Of a DNA stretch of 34,793 nucleotides, positions 24,936 through 33,232 are shown in pieces (within the stretch, counting starts at the first letter, position 1; each line of letters opens with the position of its first letter). A program made the position numbers and the translations under genes. The notes under the pieces were generated by a model. It worked only from the letters and a program-made list of their open reading frames with translations. It searched no databases and was not told the origin of the DNA. Source of the DNA: Dichelobacter nodosus (GTDB lineage Bacteria; Pseudomonadota; Gammaproteobacteria; Cardiobacteriales; Cardiobacteriaceae); contig NZ_LGVW01000016.1 in assembly GCF_001263335.1 (NCBI RefSeq), forward strand, positions 1 through 34,793, given 5' to 3'.

Positions 24936-25114
24936 GATCTTAATCCTTTAAAAATCATTGGAGTTACTAAATACGTTTTGTGCTTGACACTGTCTTTATC
25001 CTTGAGTACAGTTTTTCTCAAAGCCTTACTAGGCACTGCTCCCACGGGAAGAGGAACCGCTTCCAAGATGTGGGGAAGCGTGCTGACCGTAAGGTTTTTT
25101 TCTTGGTTCATCAC
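24932..25114 (-). pseudogene. Fragment of a second MuF-C-type polyvalent gene
   Basis: A 60-codon frame whose residues 3-36 (NQEKNLTVSTLPHILEAVPL..VGAVPSKAL) match residues 184-212 and onward of the ArdC/TOPRIM protein encoded just downstream (NQEKSLTIGTLPHILEDVRP..VGVVPSKAF). It lacks the preceding MuF-C region and everything behind it. Start and stop overlap the neighbouring genes by four bases (ATGA) on both sides, so it is still translated in phase with the operon. Most simply it is a remainder of a recombination or duplication between polyvalent genes. The last 20 codons match nothing I recognise. Confidence 0.65.
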
Positions 25115-26019
25115 TCAAATCCTTCCGTCGCGTTTTCTGCCGCGGGCGTTTGAGATTCGGAAAATATTTGGGCGCGTTCGAGCTGTTCTTTTTTGGCTTC
25201 AGAATTAAAATTAAATTGATGAGGAGCATCACCAGCAATGCTGCGTACGGTGTGAGGCACCGTTGTTTTTGTACGATTTTCTTTGCGTCCCCCTTGATGA
25301 TTGCGTCGGATTTCAACTGCTTCATCGCCTAATCGAATGATCAAATGGGCATAAACACCGTGCACAATCAGCAAACCGTTCTTTTCTGTATGTTGATTGA
25401 CGAGTGCTGTTTTGCCGTCGGCTTGTAATTCATAAACCACGCCGCGTTTACTGGTTGGAGCAAAATTGATAAAAGTCAGTACGCCGTTATCCCACATGCG
25501 CTGCGGAATAATATCTTGTGCATGTGCGGTTGCCCGATAATCGTAACGTGTATAAATATAAGTTGACGGGGGCGCGATATCACGATGACGCAATTCTTGT
25601 GATTGCTCTTTAGCTTTTACTGCTGCCATGCTTTTACTGTCGTGATAACGAATCCGTAGTGAATAATTTGCAGCCGAACGATTCGGATCTTTTTCCCAAT
25701 CATCATTGCCGCTGGTGATCGTAAAAACATAATGACGTTTATTAGTGTGCACTAATAAATTTGTTTGCGGTTGCTCATCTTTAGCTTTAAAAACCAAGAT
25801 ATGCTCTAATGCGACCGCAGAATCCCACGCGGCATCAAACCCGAACGTGTAATAAGCAATTTCTTCATCTTCTTCAAAGATAATTTCCGAAGCAATTCCG
25901 GCGGCGGTTACGATATTCGGAATACGATCAGGGTGATAGTCTAAGTAACGAATCCCCGCAGTTTGAGCTTGCAAATTAGCTGCTGTTACCGCAATGATGC
26001 ATAAAAAGATTTTGTTCAT
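25111..26019 (-). CDS. virB9: VirB9, outer-membrane core component
   Basis: A 302-residue secreted protein (signal peptide MNKIFLCIIAVTAANLQAQ). Family features: RYLDYHPDRIPNIVTAAGIAS at the mature start, the strand pattern ...VLVHTNKRHYVFTI near 105, and the C-terminal domain with RMWDNGVLTFINF and VVYELQADGKTALVNQHTEK that binds VirB7 and forms the outer ring. After that a Gln/Asn/Glu-rich extension of ~60 residues (from HQGGRKENR) is longer than usual. Overlaps virB8 by four bases. Confidence 0.95.
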   Translation of the reverse strand: MNKIFLCIIAVTAANLQAQTAGIRYLDYHPDRIPNIVTAAGIASEIIFEEDEEIAYYTFGFDAAWDSAVALEHILVFKAKDEQPQTNLLVHTNKRHYVFTITSGNDDWEKDPNRSAANYSLRIRYHDSKSMAAVKAKEQSQELRHRDIAPPSTYIYTRYDYRATAHAQDIIPQRMWDNGVLTFINFAPTSKRGVVYELQADGKTALVNQHTEKNGLLIVHGVYAHLIIRLGDEAVEIRRNHQGGRKENRTKTTVPHTVRSIAGDAPHQFNFNSEAKKEQLERAQIFSESQTPAAENATEGFE

Positions 26020-26711
26020 TGCATGCTTCCTGAAGACATATCAGGAGTAAAGCGGTAACTTGTTACTGTAAAACCGAACGGATTAGTGTTTCGCGCTTTT
26101 TCGTCCATTTCGACATCGGCATCGTATCCGAATGTGATGATCACTGTTCCCGTTTCGCGACTTAGATTTTGATTGCCTTCACGAATGACTTTTTCAATTC
26201 GTGCGCGCATCGTGATCCCGTTTTCCGTGTCTTTAAACGGCGTTGTAATAGCTTCTTGAGTGATCGAATGCACGGTAACGTCAAGATTGCGTCCAGTTCC
26301 TAGTTGCTTTTCAATCGAGATCGGCGGTTCAAATTTCTGTTTATACTCATTAAATACTTGCTCAGTTGAATAAAGCGCAACTGTTGCATAAGCATCGCGT
26401 ATAGCATAAAAGTTGTAGCTATCATGCGCTACAATGTACTGATTCGTAAAAAATTTATTTAACGCTTCCGCGCCCGTTATTCCTTTAATATTGCCGGTTT
26501 CAAAATCGGTTAATGCTGTAACTTCTGATGGCATGCCTGTATTTTTATCAACTACAAGCACTTTAACTTCTGTACGTTTTAGCGGCGCTAAACGTAAAAT
26601 CGTAAGCGTTAACAAAACGGCAACTAACGTCATCACAGCAAAAGCGCACCATGCTATTTTGCGCGATTTGATGTTTTCTTCATCTAATCTTTGTTCAAAA
26701 TATTTAGTCAT
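26016..26711 (-). CDS. virB8: VirB8, inner-membrane assembly factor
   Basis: A 231-residue bitopic protein. A short cytoplasmic head (TKYFEQRLDEENIKSRKI) precedes one membrane helix (about 20-42, AWCAFAVMTLVAVLLTLTIL). The periplasmic NTF2-like domain follows with VDKNTGMPSEVTAL, a conserved YVAHDSYNFY and TVALYS helix, and ITFGYDADVEM toward the end. It nucleates assembly of the T4SS channel by contact with VirB9 and VirB10. Twelve bases downstream of virB7. Confidence 0.95.
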   Translation of the reverse strand: MTKYFEQRLDEENIKSRKIAWCAFAVMTLVAVLLTLTILRLAPLKRTEVKVLVVDKNTGMPSEVTALTDFETGNIKGITGAEALNKFFTNQYIVAHDSYNFYAIRDAYATVALYSTEQVFNEYKQKFEPPISIEKQLGTGRNLDVTVHSITQEAITTPFKDTENGITMRARIEKVIREGNQNLSRETGTVIITFGYDADVEMDEKARNTNPFGFTVTSYRFTPDMSSGSMQ

Positions 26712-26723
26712 TTTTCAGCTCGT

Positions 26724-26885
26724 TTATTGCGTATCTTGAATTTTTTTTGCTTCTTTAATCGTGAAATGCTCGGGATTAATCGGGCGCCAATCGCCCTCCG
26801 GAAAAACCGTACTTTCGTAAGTTTTATGTGCCGAACAGGCAGTGAGTAAACTGATGAGTAGCAGTAAAAAATAATGTGACTTCAT
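26724..26885 (-). CDS. virB7: VirB7-like lipoprotein
   Basis: A 53-residue gene recovered by translating the gap between virB6 and virB8. MKSHYFLLLLISLLTAC is a lipoprotein signal peptide with lipobox LLTAC; Cys17 would be lipidated. The mature part (SAHKTYESTVFPEGDWRPIN...) is short and polar, as in VirB7, and VFPEGDWRPIN resembles the VirB9-binding segment. Size, lipobox and position agree. It starts two bases after the virB6... order on the minus strand is virB6, virB7, virB8. Confidence 0.85.
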   Translation of the reverse strand: MKSHYFLLLLISLLTACSAHKTYESTVFPEGDWRPINPEHFTIKEAKKIQDTQ

Positions 26886-26887
26886 GT

Positions 26888-27982
26888 TTAACCATTCTCA
26901 ATTGAAGTTCGTTTTAAGAATCCATCGATCATGTGTTTTCCCGCGCGTTTTCCCACGTTCATTGCTTTTGTTGCAGAACCCGCTACTGTTGAACCCGCAA
27001 GCTGTCCAGTCTTGTAACCCATAGCCGCAAGGGCAGCTGAAGTACCATCAGCGATATTTCCCGCACCGAATAAACCGCTAGCAATATCGCCAACACGTTG
27101 AATGATGATTGCAAAGACGTAGCACAAAATAAAAACAGAAAAAACAGAAGACCACGTCACATATTCTTTGCTTTCGTTTGTTTCTATGATTTTGTTAAAA
27201 ATCTCCATGAGCGCCGAAACAGTGATAGCAATCAACGGATAAGAAAAACAATAGCCCAAAGTCATATTGAGCCATGATGAAAACCACCCCCGCAGCTTTT
27301 CAAAAGCAGCAAAAAAGACGAAAAGCGGTCCGACGCCCAGACAGAGCTTGAAAAAAACTTGGTTCATCATGACAGTGATAAATACCGAAAGACTTAATAT
27401 GAAAAATCCGATCGCAATCACTGTCAGTTTGATGAAATTAATAATTGGCTCGAAAATATTATTTTTGATGTCAACCGTATTTGAAGCGTTTGTGACAGCA
27501 TCATCAACGTATGCCATCGCGATCGCAACAAATCGAAATGCAGACTTTTCACCGTGTTGCTTGACTAATTCAACATTATTTTGTTTATCTTTTTTGGCGT
27601 TTTGCAATATCTCAAACGATAAAGAAAGTTCATTAAAGCTGCTATCTAATTTAGAAAATATCGAGAAATTTTCTCTCAATACATCTTTAACAATACCTCG
27701 ATTGGTTTCATCTAGTGTATTGCTGACCATCGCAACATAATTTCCGTGACCAACGACCAATAAAATAATGATGATTTTGATGAAAAAATCTTTGAGCAAA
27801 GGCATAACCGGATCGCCAACGACTCCGGATAGAATTAAAATTACGCGGTAAGTAAACCAAACACTGACAAATGAAGCTGCTAAGATGCTCACGCCGCCGG
27901 AAAAAATAGAAATCGGAGTTGATACGAAAAACTGTATTAACTCCAAGATCTGCTTTTCTGTATCAACAAATATAGTGAACAT
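26888..27982 (-). CDS. virB6: VirB6/TrbL polytopic channel protein
   Basis: A 364-residue membrane protein with about six to seven hydrophobic segments (around 22-50, 66-85, 190-215, 220-240, 245-270, 280-300). The long periplasmic loop lies between the second and third segments (about 90-180), and the conserved tryptophan is in KLRGWFSSWLNMTLGY near 235. It forms part of the inner-membrane passage for DNA. The C-terminal tail is Gly/Ala- and Lys-rich. Two bases separate it from virB5. Confidence 0.9.
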   Translation of the reverse strand: MFTIFVDTEKQILELIQFFVSTPISIFSGGVSILAASFVSVWFTYRVILILSGVVGDPVMPLLKDFFIKIIIILLVVGHGNYVAMVSNTLDETNRGIVKDVLRENFSIFSKLDSSFNELSLSFEILQNAKKDKQNNVELVKQHGEKSAFRFVAIAMAYVDDAVTNASNTVDIKNNIFEPIINFIKLTVIAIGFFILSLSVFITVMMNQVFFKLCLGVGPLFVFFAAFEKLRGWFSSWLNMTLGYCFSYPLIAITVSALMEIFNKIIETNESKEYVTWSSVFSVFILCYVFAIIIQRVGDIASGLFGAGNIADGTSAALAAMGYKTGQLAGSTVAGSATKAMNVGKRAGKHMIDGFLKRTSIENG

Positions 27983-27984
27983 AT

Positions 27985-28698
27985 TTATTTGAACAATTTT
28001 TTAACATCGATGAGCTCTGGATCTTTTTTCGGCGCATTGATGATTTTCCATCGATTCTCTATTTCTCGTTCACGTTTTTGTTCTGCAAAGATGCGCGCTT
28101 GTGCTTTTTGCAATTTTTCAAAATTATCTGCTTGCAGTTTAAGTACAGACAAACTATTCGTCTCTAACGCAATTTGCGTTTGTAATTCAGACATAGATTT
28201 CATATCTTTTGCTTGTTTAGCACGTTCACTTAAGTGAGTGATCGTGTTCATTTTGCTCATCAATTGATTATTTAATTTCTCAGCATAATCAATCTGAGCA
28301 ATGGCACTTAAACTGACTTGTTCACACATCGATTTGTTTTTCGCATCAGCACATGACGTGGGCAGACTATCAAAATAAGATTTTGCTTTAGCAGTTAGCC
28401 CCGATGTATTGCCTTTCAATAAGTCATCAAAGGTTTGTGTTAGCGCAGGATCAACACCGCCCATGCGTAAAAGTTCGCTAAAGCCTTTGCTACCTGTTAA
28501 CGCTTTAACATTAGCTTTCATCTGCTCGAGCTGTGCTTTGGCTTCCAACAATTGTTTAGCAATTTCTGCCATATGCGCCACATGATTTGCCGCGTCTTGA
28601 GCAATAGCCGAAGCGTCAATTGTGGGAATACCGCCCGCAAAACTGTGATTTATGACCAAAGCTAGAGATAAAACGCCCGTTTTTAAGTACTTACTCAT
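27985..28698 (-). CDS. virB5: VirB5-like minor pilin/adhesin
   Basis: A 237-residue secreted protein (signal peptide through ...LALVINHSFAGG). The mature part is almost completely helical, with AQDAANHVAHMAEIAKQLLEA and a coiled-coil end (LQTQIALETN...EKLQKAQARIFAEQ), the general form of VirB5/TrbJ proteins that sit at the pilus tip. Two cysteines (SCADAKNKSMC) lie in the middle. Sequence is variable in this family, so gene order between virB4 and virB6 carries much of the assignment. Confidence 0.85.
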   Translation of the reverse strand: MSKYLKTGVLSLALVINHSFAGGIPTIDASAIAQDAANHVAHMAEIAKQLLEAKAQLEQMKANVKALTGSKGFSELLRMGGVDPALTQTFDDLLKGNTSGLTAKAKSYFDSLPTSCADAKNKSMCEQVSLSAIAQIDYAEKLNNQLMSKMNTITHLSERAKQAKDMKSMSELQTQIALETNSLSVLKLQADNFEKLQKAQARIFAEQKREREIENRWKIINAPKKDPELIDVKKLFK

Positions 28699-28700
28699 GA

Positions 28701-31091
28701 TTAATTTCCTATTTGATTGATAATTTGGTCTTTTTTGTTTGCTAATGCGACGTAGTATTGATTTAACCAGTCGTCGCCATATTCTTGAATCAATGAATCT
28801 GCTAATGCTGATTTACTCGCCGATCCACTCATCACTTCTACTTCTTTAATGCCGGATAAAGACAATTTGCAATGTGCTGTTGCTGCTTGATGTTTGACTA
28901 AAAACTCACGCGAGTGTTTACCTAAATTCTTAATTAACTCAAACTCTTCCTCTTCTAAACCGAGGTGTTCAACATAGACATCGCGCGTGGCTCGAGGATT
29001 AGGTAAAAAGATGTGAGTAGCGATTTGTTCGAGAAAAGCATGCGATAAGCCGAGATAAGCATCGGCAGGTGATTGCGAAGCAAAAACCAGCAAACCGCGC
29101 TCTTTACGAATCGTGCGTTGTTTATCTTCTAAATACGCTTGAAACATCGGATCTTTTAACGGTTTCCATGCTTCATCTAACGTAATAATCAACGGAGTAC
29201 CGTCAAGCATTTCTTGAATGCGATGAAAGAGATACATCAGAATCGGTGTTCTGATTTCTTCATTATCTAAAAATTGCGTGTAATCAATGCCTAAAATGTG
29301 CTCATTGGTACTGAAATTATCTTCACGATTATTAAAGACCCATGCGTATTGCCCGCATGTCCATTTTTTGAGTCGCGATTGAATTGAGTCATCGCCGGAG
29401 GGCAAGAGATTTGCAAATGCTTCAATATCCATGAGTGACTGATCAGACGATGACATCACTTGCATGATTGCAGATTCGATCTGTGTATCTTGTTCAGCTG
29501 TAATCGGGTTTTGATCGCTATGCAACATTGATTTGATTAGTTGAGCGATAAAAGTGCGATTCGTTGCCGTATTTTTTAAATGAAAAGGATTAAATCCAGT
29601 GGGCTCACCTAATTTGATCTGACTGTATTTACCGCCCATTGCCCGCACAAAAACAGATGATCCCAAATCTTTATCAAACATCACAATTTTAGGTGGGTGA
29701 GCATAACGTTGTGATTGAGCTAGTAAAAATGAAACTAATACAGTTTTACCCGTACCGGTTGCACCTGAAATGAAAGTATTACCCGCAATATCTTTGCCGG
29801 TTGAATCGCCTTTTTCTGGATCATGAAAATTGAAGTAATACACTTCTTCATTGTGAGTTCGCAGCATAGCGACAGCTGCACCCCATGCGTTGCCAAGGCG
29901 TTTTCCGTGATTTTGTTTTTGAAACGGCATCATCTGTGCGCAATTTGCCGAACTAAGTTTTGCTTTGCGGGGTTGTAAGGCAATGTTTGCAGGTATTTGC
30001 GCAAAATAACTGTCAACTTTAGCAATTTTGTTGACACTCGCACGAAATCCAGCACTTGATAAAATCGCATCGGCTTCAGAAAGTTTTCTTTTGAGTTTTT
30101 CGGGCGAATCATCAATTAACATCACTGACCAATAGAAATCGCCGAGTAAAAATTGATCAGCAGATACTGCTTGATTAGCTTCATATAAATCTTTTAAGTC
30201 AGTTTCACTACCAGAATCGGTATTTTGCAAGCGGTTATACTCACGTGTTAGCCAATCTCGCGCTTCGGCTTTATCAATCGGCGCAAACGTTTGCGTTACT
30301 GTCATCTGCCACGGCATCTCTAAAAATTTTTGTAACATGCCTGTGCTGGTTTCTTCCGGATATTCTGCAAAAGTCATGATGACGCCGTAGCGCGTGATGC
30401 CATTATTTTCGATTTTGATATATTCGTTATTGCCGATGCTGATCGTTGCCGTTGGTAAATATTCACTAATTTGTGCGCGTTGCACGGGCACCGCATTTTG
30501 ATTTAAATTACATAAATAATTGAGAAAACGGAGTTGTTCGCTAAACAGTACGCCGTCTTTTTCGTAACAACTTAAGAGTTCAATGTCATAGTCATCAAAA
30601 TAGCTAAGTACTGCTTCTTTGATGTTATTGAGGGTTTCTTCAGCTTGTTTTGCCAGCGCTATAATTTCTGCACGCGTAGATTTAAATGCTGAAAAGCCAC
30701 CGATACGTACGTACGGTCGGTAAATTACACTGATATAATAATCAGTAGCGATAATCGGTTGTTCATAAATAATTTTTTGCTCATAAGCGTGATTAAATGC
30801 GGCGGCAAAACTATCAGTAGCAAAAGCTGAAGGTAATGATGCGCCGCTGCCCGCGCGGATACAGTGTGTTTGTAGGTATAGGTTGTAGCGATACGGTGCG
30901 CGTAATTGCCCAATAAAATTGTTGATTTGAATGACTCGTGCATCGATGATTTCTTGCGCTTGTCCGATGTAATTGATGCCTTTCAATCGAAAATTCATCA
31001 TGTACGATCCGCCTTGAATTTTAATGATTTCAGGCGTAATCAAAGATGAATAAGGAATATAGTCACTGATGGCGCGCAAAGGTTTACTCAT
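28701..31091 (-). CDS. virB4: VirB4 conjugation ATPase
   Basis: A 796-residue inner-membrane-associated ATPase required for pilus building and transfer. The N-terminal CagE/TrbE/VirB domain (about 170-390) precedes the ATPase core with Walker A GATGTGKT (443-450), VMFDKDLGSSVFVRAMGG, and Walker B PLIITLDEAW (about 640-650), followed by KERGLLVFASQSPADAY and HIFLPNP. Full family length. The start overlaps virB3 by eight bases. Confidence 0.97.
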   Translation of the reverse strand: MSKPLRAISDYIPYSSLITPEIIKIQGGSYMMNFRLKGINYIGQAQEIIDARVIQINNFIGQLRAPYRYNLYLQTHCIRAGSGASLPSAFATDSFAAAFNHAYEQKIIYEQPIIATDYYISVIYRPYVRIGGFSAFKSTRAEIIALAKQAEETLNNIKEAVLSYFDDYDIELLSCYEKDGVLFSEQLRFLNYLCNLNQNAVPVQRAQISEYLPTATISIGNNEYIKIENNGITRYGVIMTFAEYPEETSTGMLQKFLEMPWQMTVTQTFAPIDKAEARDWLTREYNRLQNTDSGSETDLKDLYEANQAVSADQFLLGDFYWSVMLIDDSPEKLKRKLSEADAILSSAGFRASVNKIAKVDSYFAQIPANIALQPRKAKLSSANCAQMMPFQKQNHGKRLGNAWGAAVAMLRTHNEEVYYFNFHDPEKGDSTGKDIAGNTFISGATGTGKTVLVSFLLAQSQRYAHPPKIVMFDKDLGSSVFVRAMGGKYSQIKLGEPTGFNPFHLKNTATNRTFIAQLIKSMLHSDQNPITAEQDTQIESAIMQVMSSSDQSLMDIEAFANLLPSGDDSIQSRLKKWTCGQYAWVFNNREDNFSTNEHILGIDYTQFLDNEEIRTPILMYLFHRIQEMLDGTPLIITLDEAWKPLKDPMFQAYLEDKQRTIRKERGLLVFASQSPADAYLGLSHAFLEQIATHIFLPNPRATRDVYVEHLGLEEEEFELIKNLGKHSREFLVKHQAATAHCKLSLSGIKEVEVMSGSASKSALADSLIQEYGDDWLNQYYVALANKKDQIINQIGN

Positions 31092-31428
31092 TGACGCTCT
31101 CCTGTTTTATCGCACGTGGTGGAATGACTTTGACGCTATGAATTCCTGTCCCGATAGCGTTACGAATTAATAATGAAGATTGCCGCAATTCGATAAATAA
31201 CATGCTTAGATACTGATCATCGCGTTTCGTTAAATCGCGCATTATCATTGTGATAAACACAACGGGAATTGCTAACAGTAGCGTCCACAGTTTGCAAAAC
31301 GGATAAATCATGAAAGCAAGCAGTAAAAACGGTGCAATGACTTTCACTAAAACTTCCGTAGGCACGCCAAACATCATCGGCGGACGCGTAGCGCCGCGGA
31401 ACAGCGGCGCAGTCAGCTTTTCACTCAT
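31084..31428 (-). CDS. virB3: VirB3 inner-membrane protein
   Basis: A 114-residue protein starting MSEKLTAPLFRGATRPPMMFGVP, close to the conserved VirB3 head in which 'LFKGATRPP' is the rule. Two neighbouring membrane helices (about 26-60, APFLLLAFMIYPFCKLW and LLLAIPVVFITMIM) follow and a cytoplasmic tail. Some other T4SS fuse this gene to virB4; here the two genes overlap but remain separate. Confidence 0.93.
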   Translation of the reverse strand: MSEKLTAPLFRGATRPPMMFGVPTEVLVKVIAPFLLLAFMIYPFCKLWTLLLAIPVVFITMIMRDLTKRDDQYLSMLFIELRQSSLLIRNAIGTGIHSVKVIPPRAIKQESVNE

Positions 31429-31746
31429 TTATGCATTAGGAATGAGTTTGACTAAATCTGGCAAAGCAATGAGCAATGCAGCAGCAATGATCCAGTTCAT
31501 CATATCTTGCAATCTTTTTGAGCCCGTCCAGATCTGGATTACGATCCAAATCCCAGCGCCTAGCGCGATCGGATAACAAAGTATTCTTAAACCGCCAACG
31601 ATGCTGTCAGCAATACCTCTCGTTTTTTGTGCCCATTCCTGCGCATGTGCTGGATCTGCAATTAGCAACAGAGTAATGAATAACATGCAAAGCCAGAAAT
31701 AACGGTTTTCATAGATTGAATATTGAATTTTTTTCATATAAAACAT
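31429..31746 (-). CDS. virB2: VirB2 major pilin
   Basis: A 105-residue prepilin. The long signal peptide ends at AHA-QEWAQ after a hydrophobic core (WLCMLFITLLLIADP). The mature ~70-residue pilin has two hydrophobic helices (GGLRILCYPIALGAGIWIVIQ and MNWIIAAALLIALPDL) connected by a short charged loop TGSKRLQD, as expected for VirB2/TrbC. The next gene begins directly after the stop. Confidence 0.93.
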   Translation of the reverse strand: MFYMKKIQYSIYENRYFWLCMLFITLLLIADPAHAQEWAQKTRGIADSIVGGLRILCYPIALGAGIWIVIQIWTGSKRLQDMMNWIIAAALLIALPDLVKLIPNA

Positions 31747-31761
31747 AGATTTTCCTTGTCA

Positions 31762-32343
31762 TTAATCGGTTAAAACAGATAAGGGCGAACTCAATCGCCG
31801 TTGGCGTAATGTTGGTTTTGTTTCTTGAATGAATTGACCTCCTTCTTTTTGATTTTGATGAGGAATTAGTCGGATTGGCGTATCATTTGAACGCTGTGTT
31901 GTCGGTAGATTCAGATTTTTTAGGATTGGTAATGTCATATTTTTTAAAACATTATTGACATAGCCGTGATGAAAACCGGTTTGATCATTACCGGCGTAAT
32001 AACAGCTGTAGGCTTTCTCCCAACTTTTGTACCGTTCATAACATGACTTTAGGATTCTGCTGCCAACGTTTAAGTTTGTGCAGAGTTCAAACATGTTGTT
32101 GATATTTAAACCATAATTTGAAAAATTAACTTGATTAACTTGTGCAACACCCACCGAATAATTCATTTTGTCTTTTGCTAATTGCGCAACTAGTTTTTTA
32201 GCTTCATTTTGAGAAGTGGGTTGGCGCGATAAGTTATGCCCGACAACGCCGACAGCAAACGGGTTTGCTTGACTTTCTGTGCGTACGATCGCACTCATGT
32301 GTTCTGGTGGAACAACAATTGGACAGGCAAGTAATTCAAACAT
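31762..32343 (-). CDS. virB1: VirB1-type lytic transglycosylase
   Basis: A 193-residue soluble transglycosylase of the SLT/lysozyme fold. The catalytic Glu is E23 in IVRTESQANPFAVGVV; the second motif is SVGVAQVNQVNF and the third AYSCYYAGN. No classical signal peptide is visible at the chosen ATG, although the start MFELLACPIVVPPEH is frequent in this family. It opens the murein layer for the T4SS. First gene of the 25-kb operon, about 33 bases after the predicted transcription start. Confidence 0.9.
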   Translation of the reverse strand: MFELLACPIVVPPEHMSAIVRTESQANPFAVGVVGHNLSRQPTSQNEAKKLVAQLAKDKMNYSVGVAQVNQVNFSNYGLNINNMFELCTNLNVGSRILKSCYERYKSWEKAYSCYYAGNDQTGFHHGYVNNVLKNMTLPILKNLNLPTTQRSNDTPIRLIPHQNQKEGGQFIQETKPTLRQRRLSSPLSVLTD

Positions 32344-32382
32344 GTTTCTTAAAAGTAAATTTTAGATTGGATTTAGTGCCGA

Positions 32383-32410
32383 AATATACAATTTTAAATT
32401 GTCGTGTCAA
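32383..32410 (-). promoter_or_regulatory. Promoter of the T4SS operon
   Basis: On the minus strand TTGACA (32410-32405) and TATATT (32388-32383) are separated by 16 bp. It faces virB1. The palindromic operator occupies almost the whole spacer, so bound repressor would exclude RNA polymerase. Confidence 0.75.
32388..32402. promoter_or_regulatory. Palindromic operator in the T4SS promoter
   Basis: ACAATTTTAAATTGT has perfect 7-bp arms around a central T. It sits between the -35 and -10 boxes of the virB promoter, next to the divergent repressor gene, and nearly the same sequence is at 356-370. Confidence 0.7.
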
Positions 32411-32487
32411 GTTGATTTTGTAGTTCTTTTTTGGGATTTTCGTGGAATGTCCTAAAATACGGTCATAGTCGATATGTAGTATGAAAA

Positions 32488-33135
32488 ATGAATAAACTAG
32501 ATAAAGAAGGATTTATTCTTCGCTTGAGTGAGTCATTTAAAAAGAAGGGGATAAATCCAAAAAAACATGGTTTTTTTAGAGATCTGTCTCTTAAATATGA
32601 AGTCAGTAAACAAACACCAAATGACTGGTTCGCCTTAGATAAGGGTTATCCGAAATTAGAAAGTCTTGTTATGCTTGCCAATGATCTTGATGTATCAGTA
32701 GATTATCTTTTATTTGGAACTCGATCAGATGAAGCGATTATGGTGCCCGTGTTATCACCAAAAAGCGTAGTCAGCAGGGTACATTGCAAAGAAAGTGTAC
32801 CCGTTGATGATTGGATTCCTGCAATGTTTAGCCTTAAGAATGGATTTGCTATTGTTTTGCAAGATGACAGTATGCTTTCAGCGGTCGGACGATCCTTTTT
32901 TCAGGGAGAAATTATTGTTTTTGATGAGCAAAGAAAATCCCCTAAAAATGGGGATTTAGTTTTTGCAATAGTTAATAACGATAATGGTATATTCGCTAAG
33001 TATATAAATCAAATCGGGAAAGAATACCTTTCTCTGCTGAACAATCGATATGAAAATATTGTGGAACCGTTCGAAGTTATTGGAATTTTTTCTTACTCAA
33101 TTCGTAGATTGACATACTCCCACCACCAAACCTAG
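32488..33135 (+). CDS. CI/S24-type repressor with IS-derived C-terminus
   Basis: A 215-residue regulator transcribed away from the T4SS operon. The N-terminal ~75 residues are a phage-CI-like helix-turn-helix domain (LRLSESFKKKGINPKKHG...YEVSKQTPNDWFA). The C-terminal part is an S24/LexA-type dimerisation domain with the serine in QDDSMLSA and the lysine in GIFAKYI. No Ala-Gly or Cys-Gly dipeptide is visible between the domains, so autocleavage is doubtful. The last eight codons (LTYSHHQT) lie inside the TnpB element, whose end begins at 33109; the gene's own final residues are lost. A possible promoter is TTGGGA (32431-32436), 16 bp, TAAAAT (32453-32458). It probably represses the virB and mob promoters. 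Confidence 0.85.
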   Translation: MNKLDKEGFILRLSESFKKKGINPKKHGFFRDLSLKYEVSKQTPNDWFALDKGYPKLESLVMLANDLDVSVDYLLFGTRSDEAIMVPVLSPKSVVSRVHCKESVPVDDWIPAMFSLKNGFAIVLQDDSMLSAVGRSFFQGEIIVFDEQRKSPKNGDLVFAIVNNDNGIFAKYINQIGKEYLSLLNNRYENIVEPFEVIGIFSYSIRRLTYSHHQT

Positions 33136-33232
33136 CAGTTATGGTGGGGGAATCTTTGCGACCCATAGCAACCTAAGTTACTACCTTTTGCCATGCCACT
33201 ATCGCTGAATAGTATCGGCATGGGGGAACTCT
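33109..33232 (-). ncRNA. Omega RNA of the TnpB element
   Basis: The ~125 bases after the tnpB stop contain the expected structures: a stem using CCCACCA and TGGTGGG before the terminal GTATGTCAA, and an inner stem-loop around 33193-33222. The guide that follows is plus positions 33108 downward (minus strand TCTACGAATTGAGTAAG), i.e. the end of the repressor gene. The 5' start probably lies within tnpB. Confidence 0.65.

Noticed and set aside
24932-25114. Independent small gene
   Set aside because: Most of it matches a segment of the neighbouring polyvalent protein, so a gene fragment is the simpler explanation.
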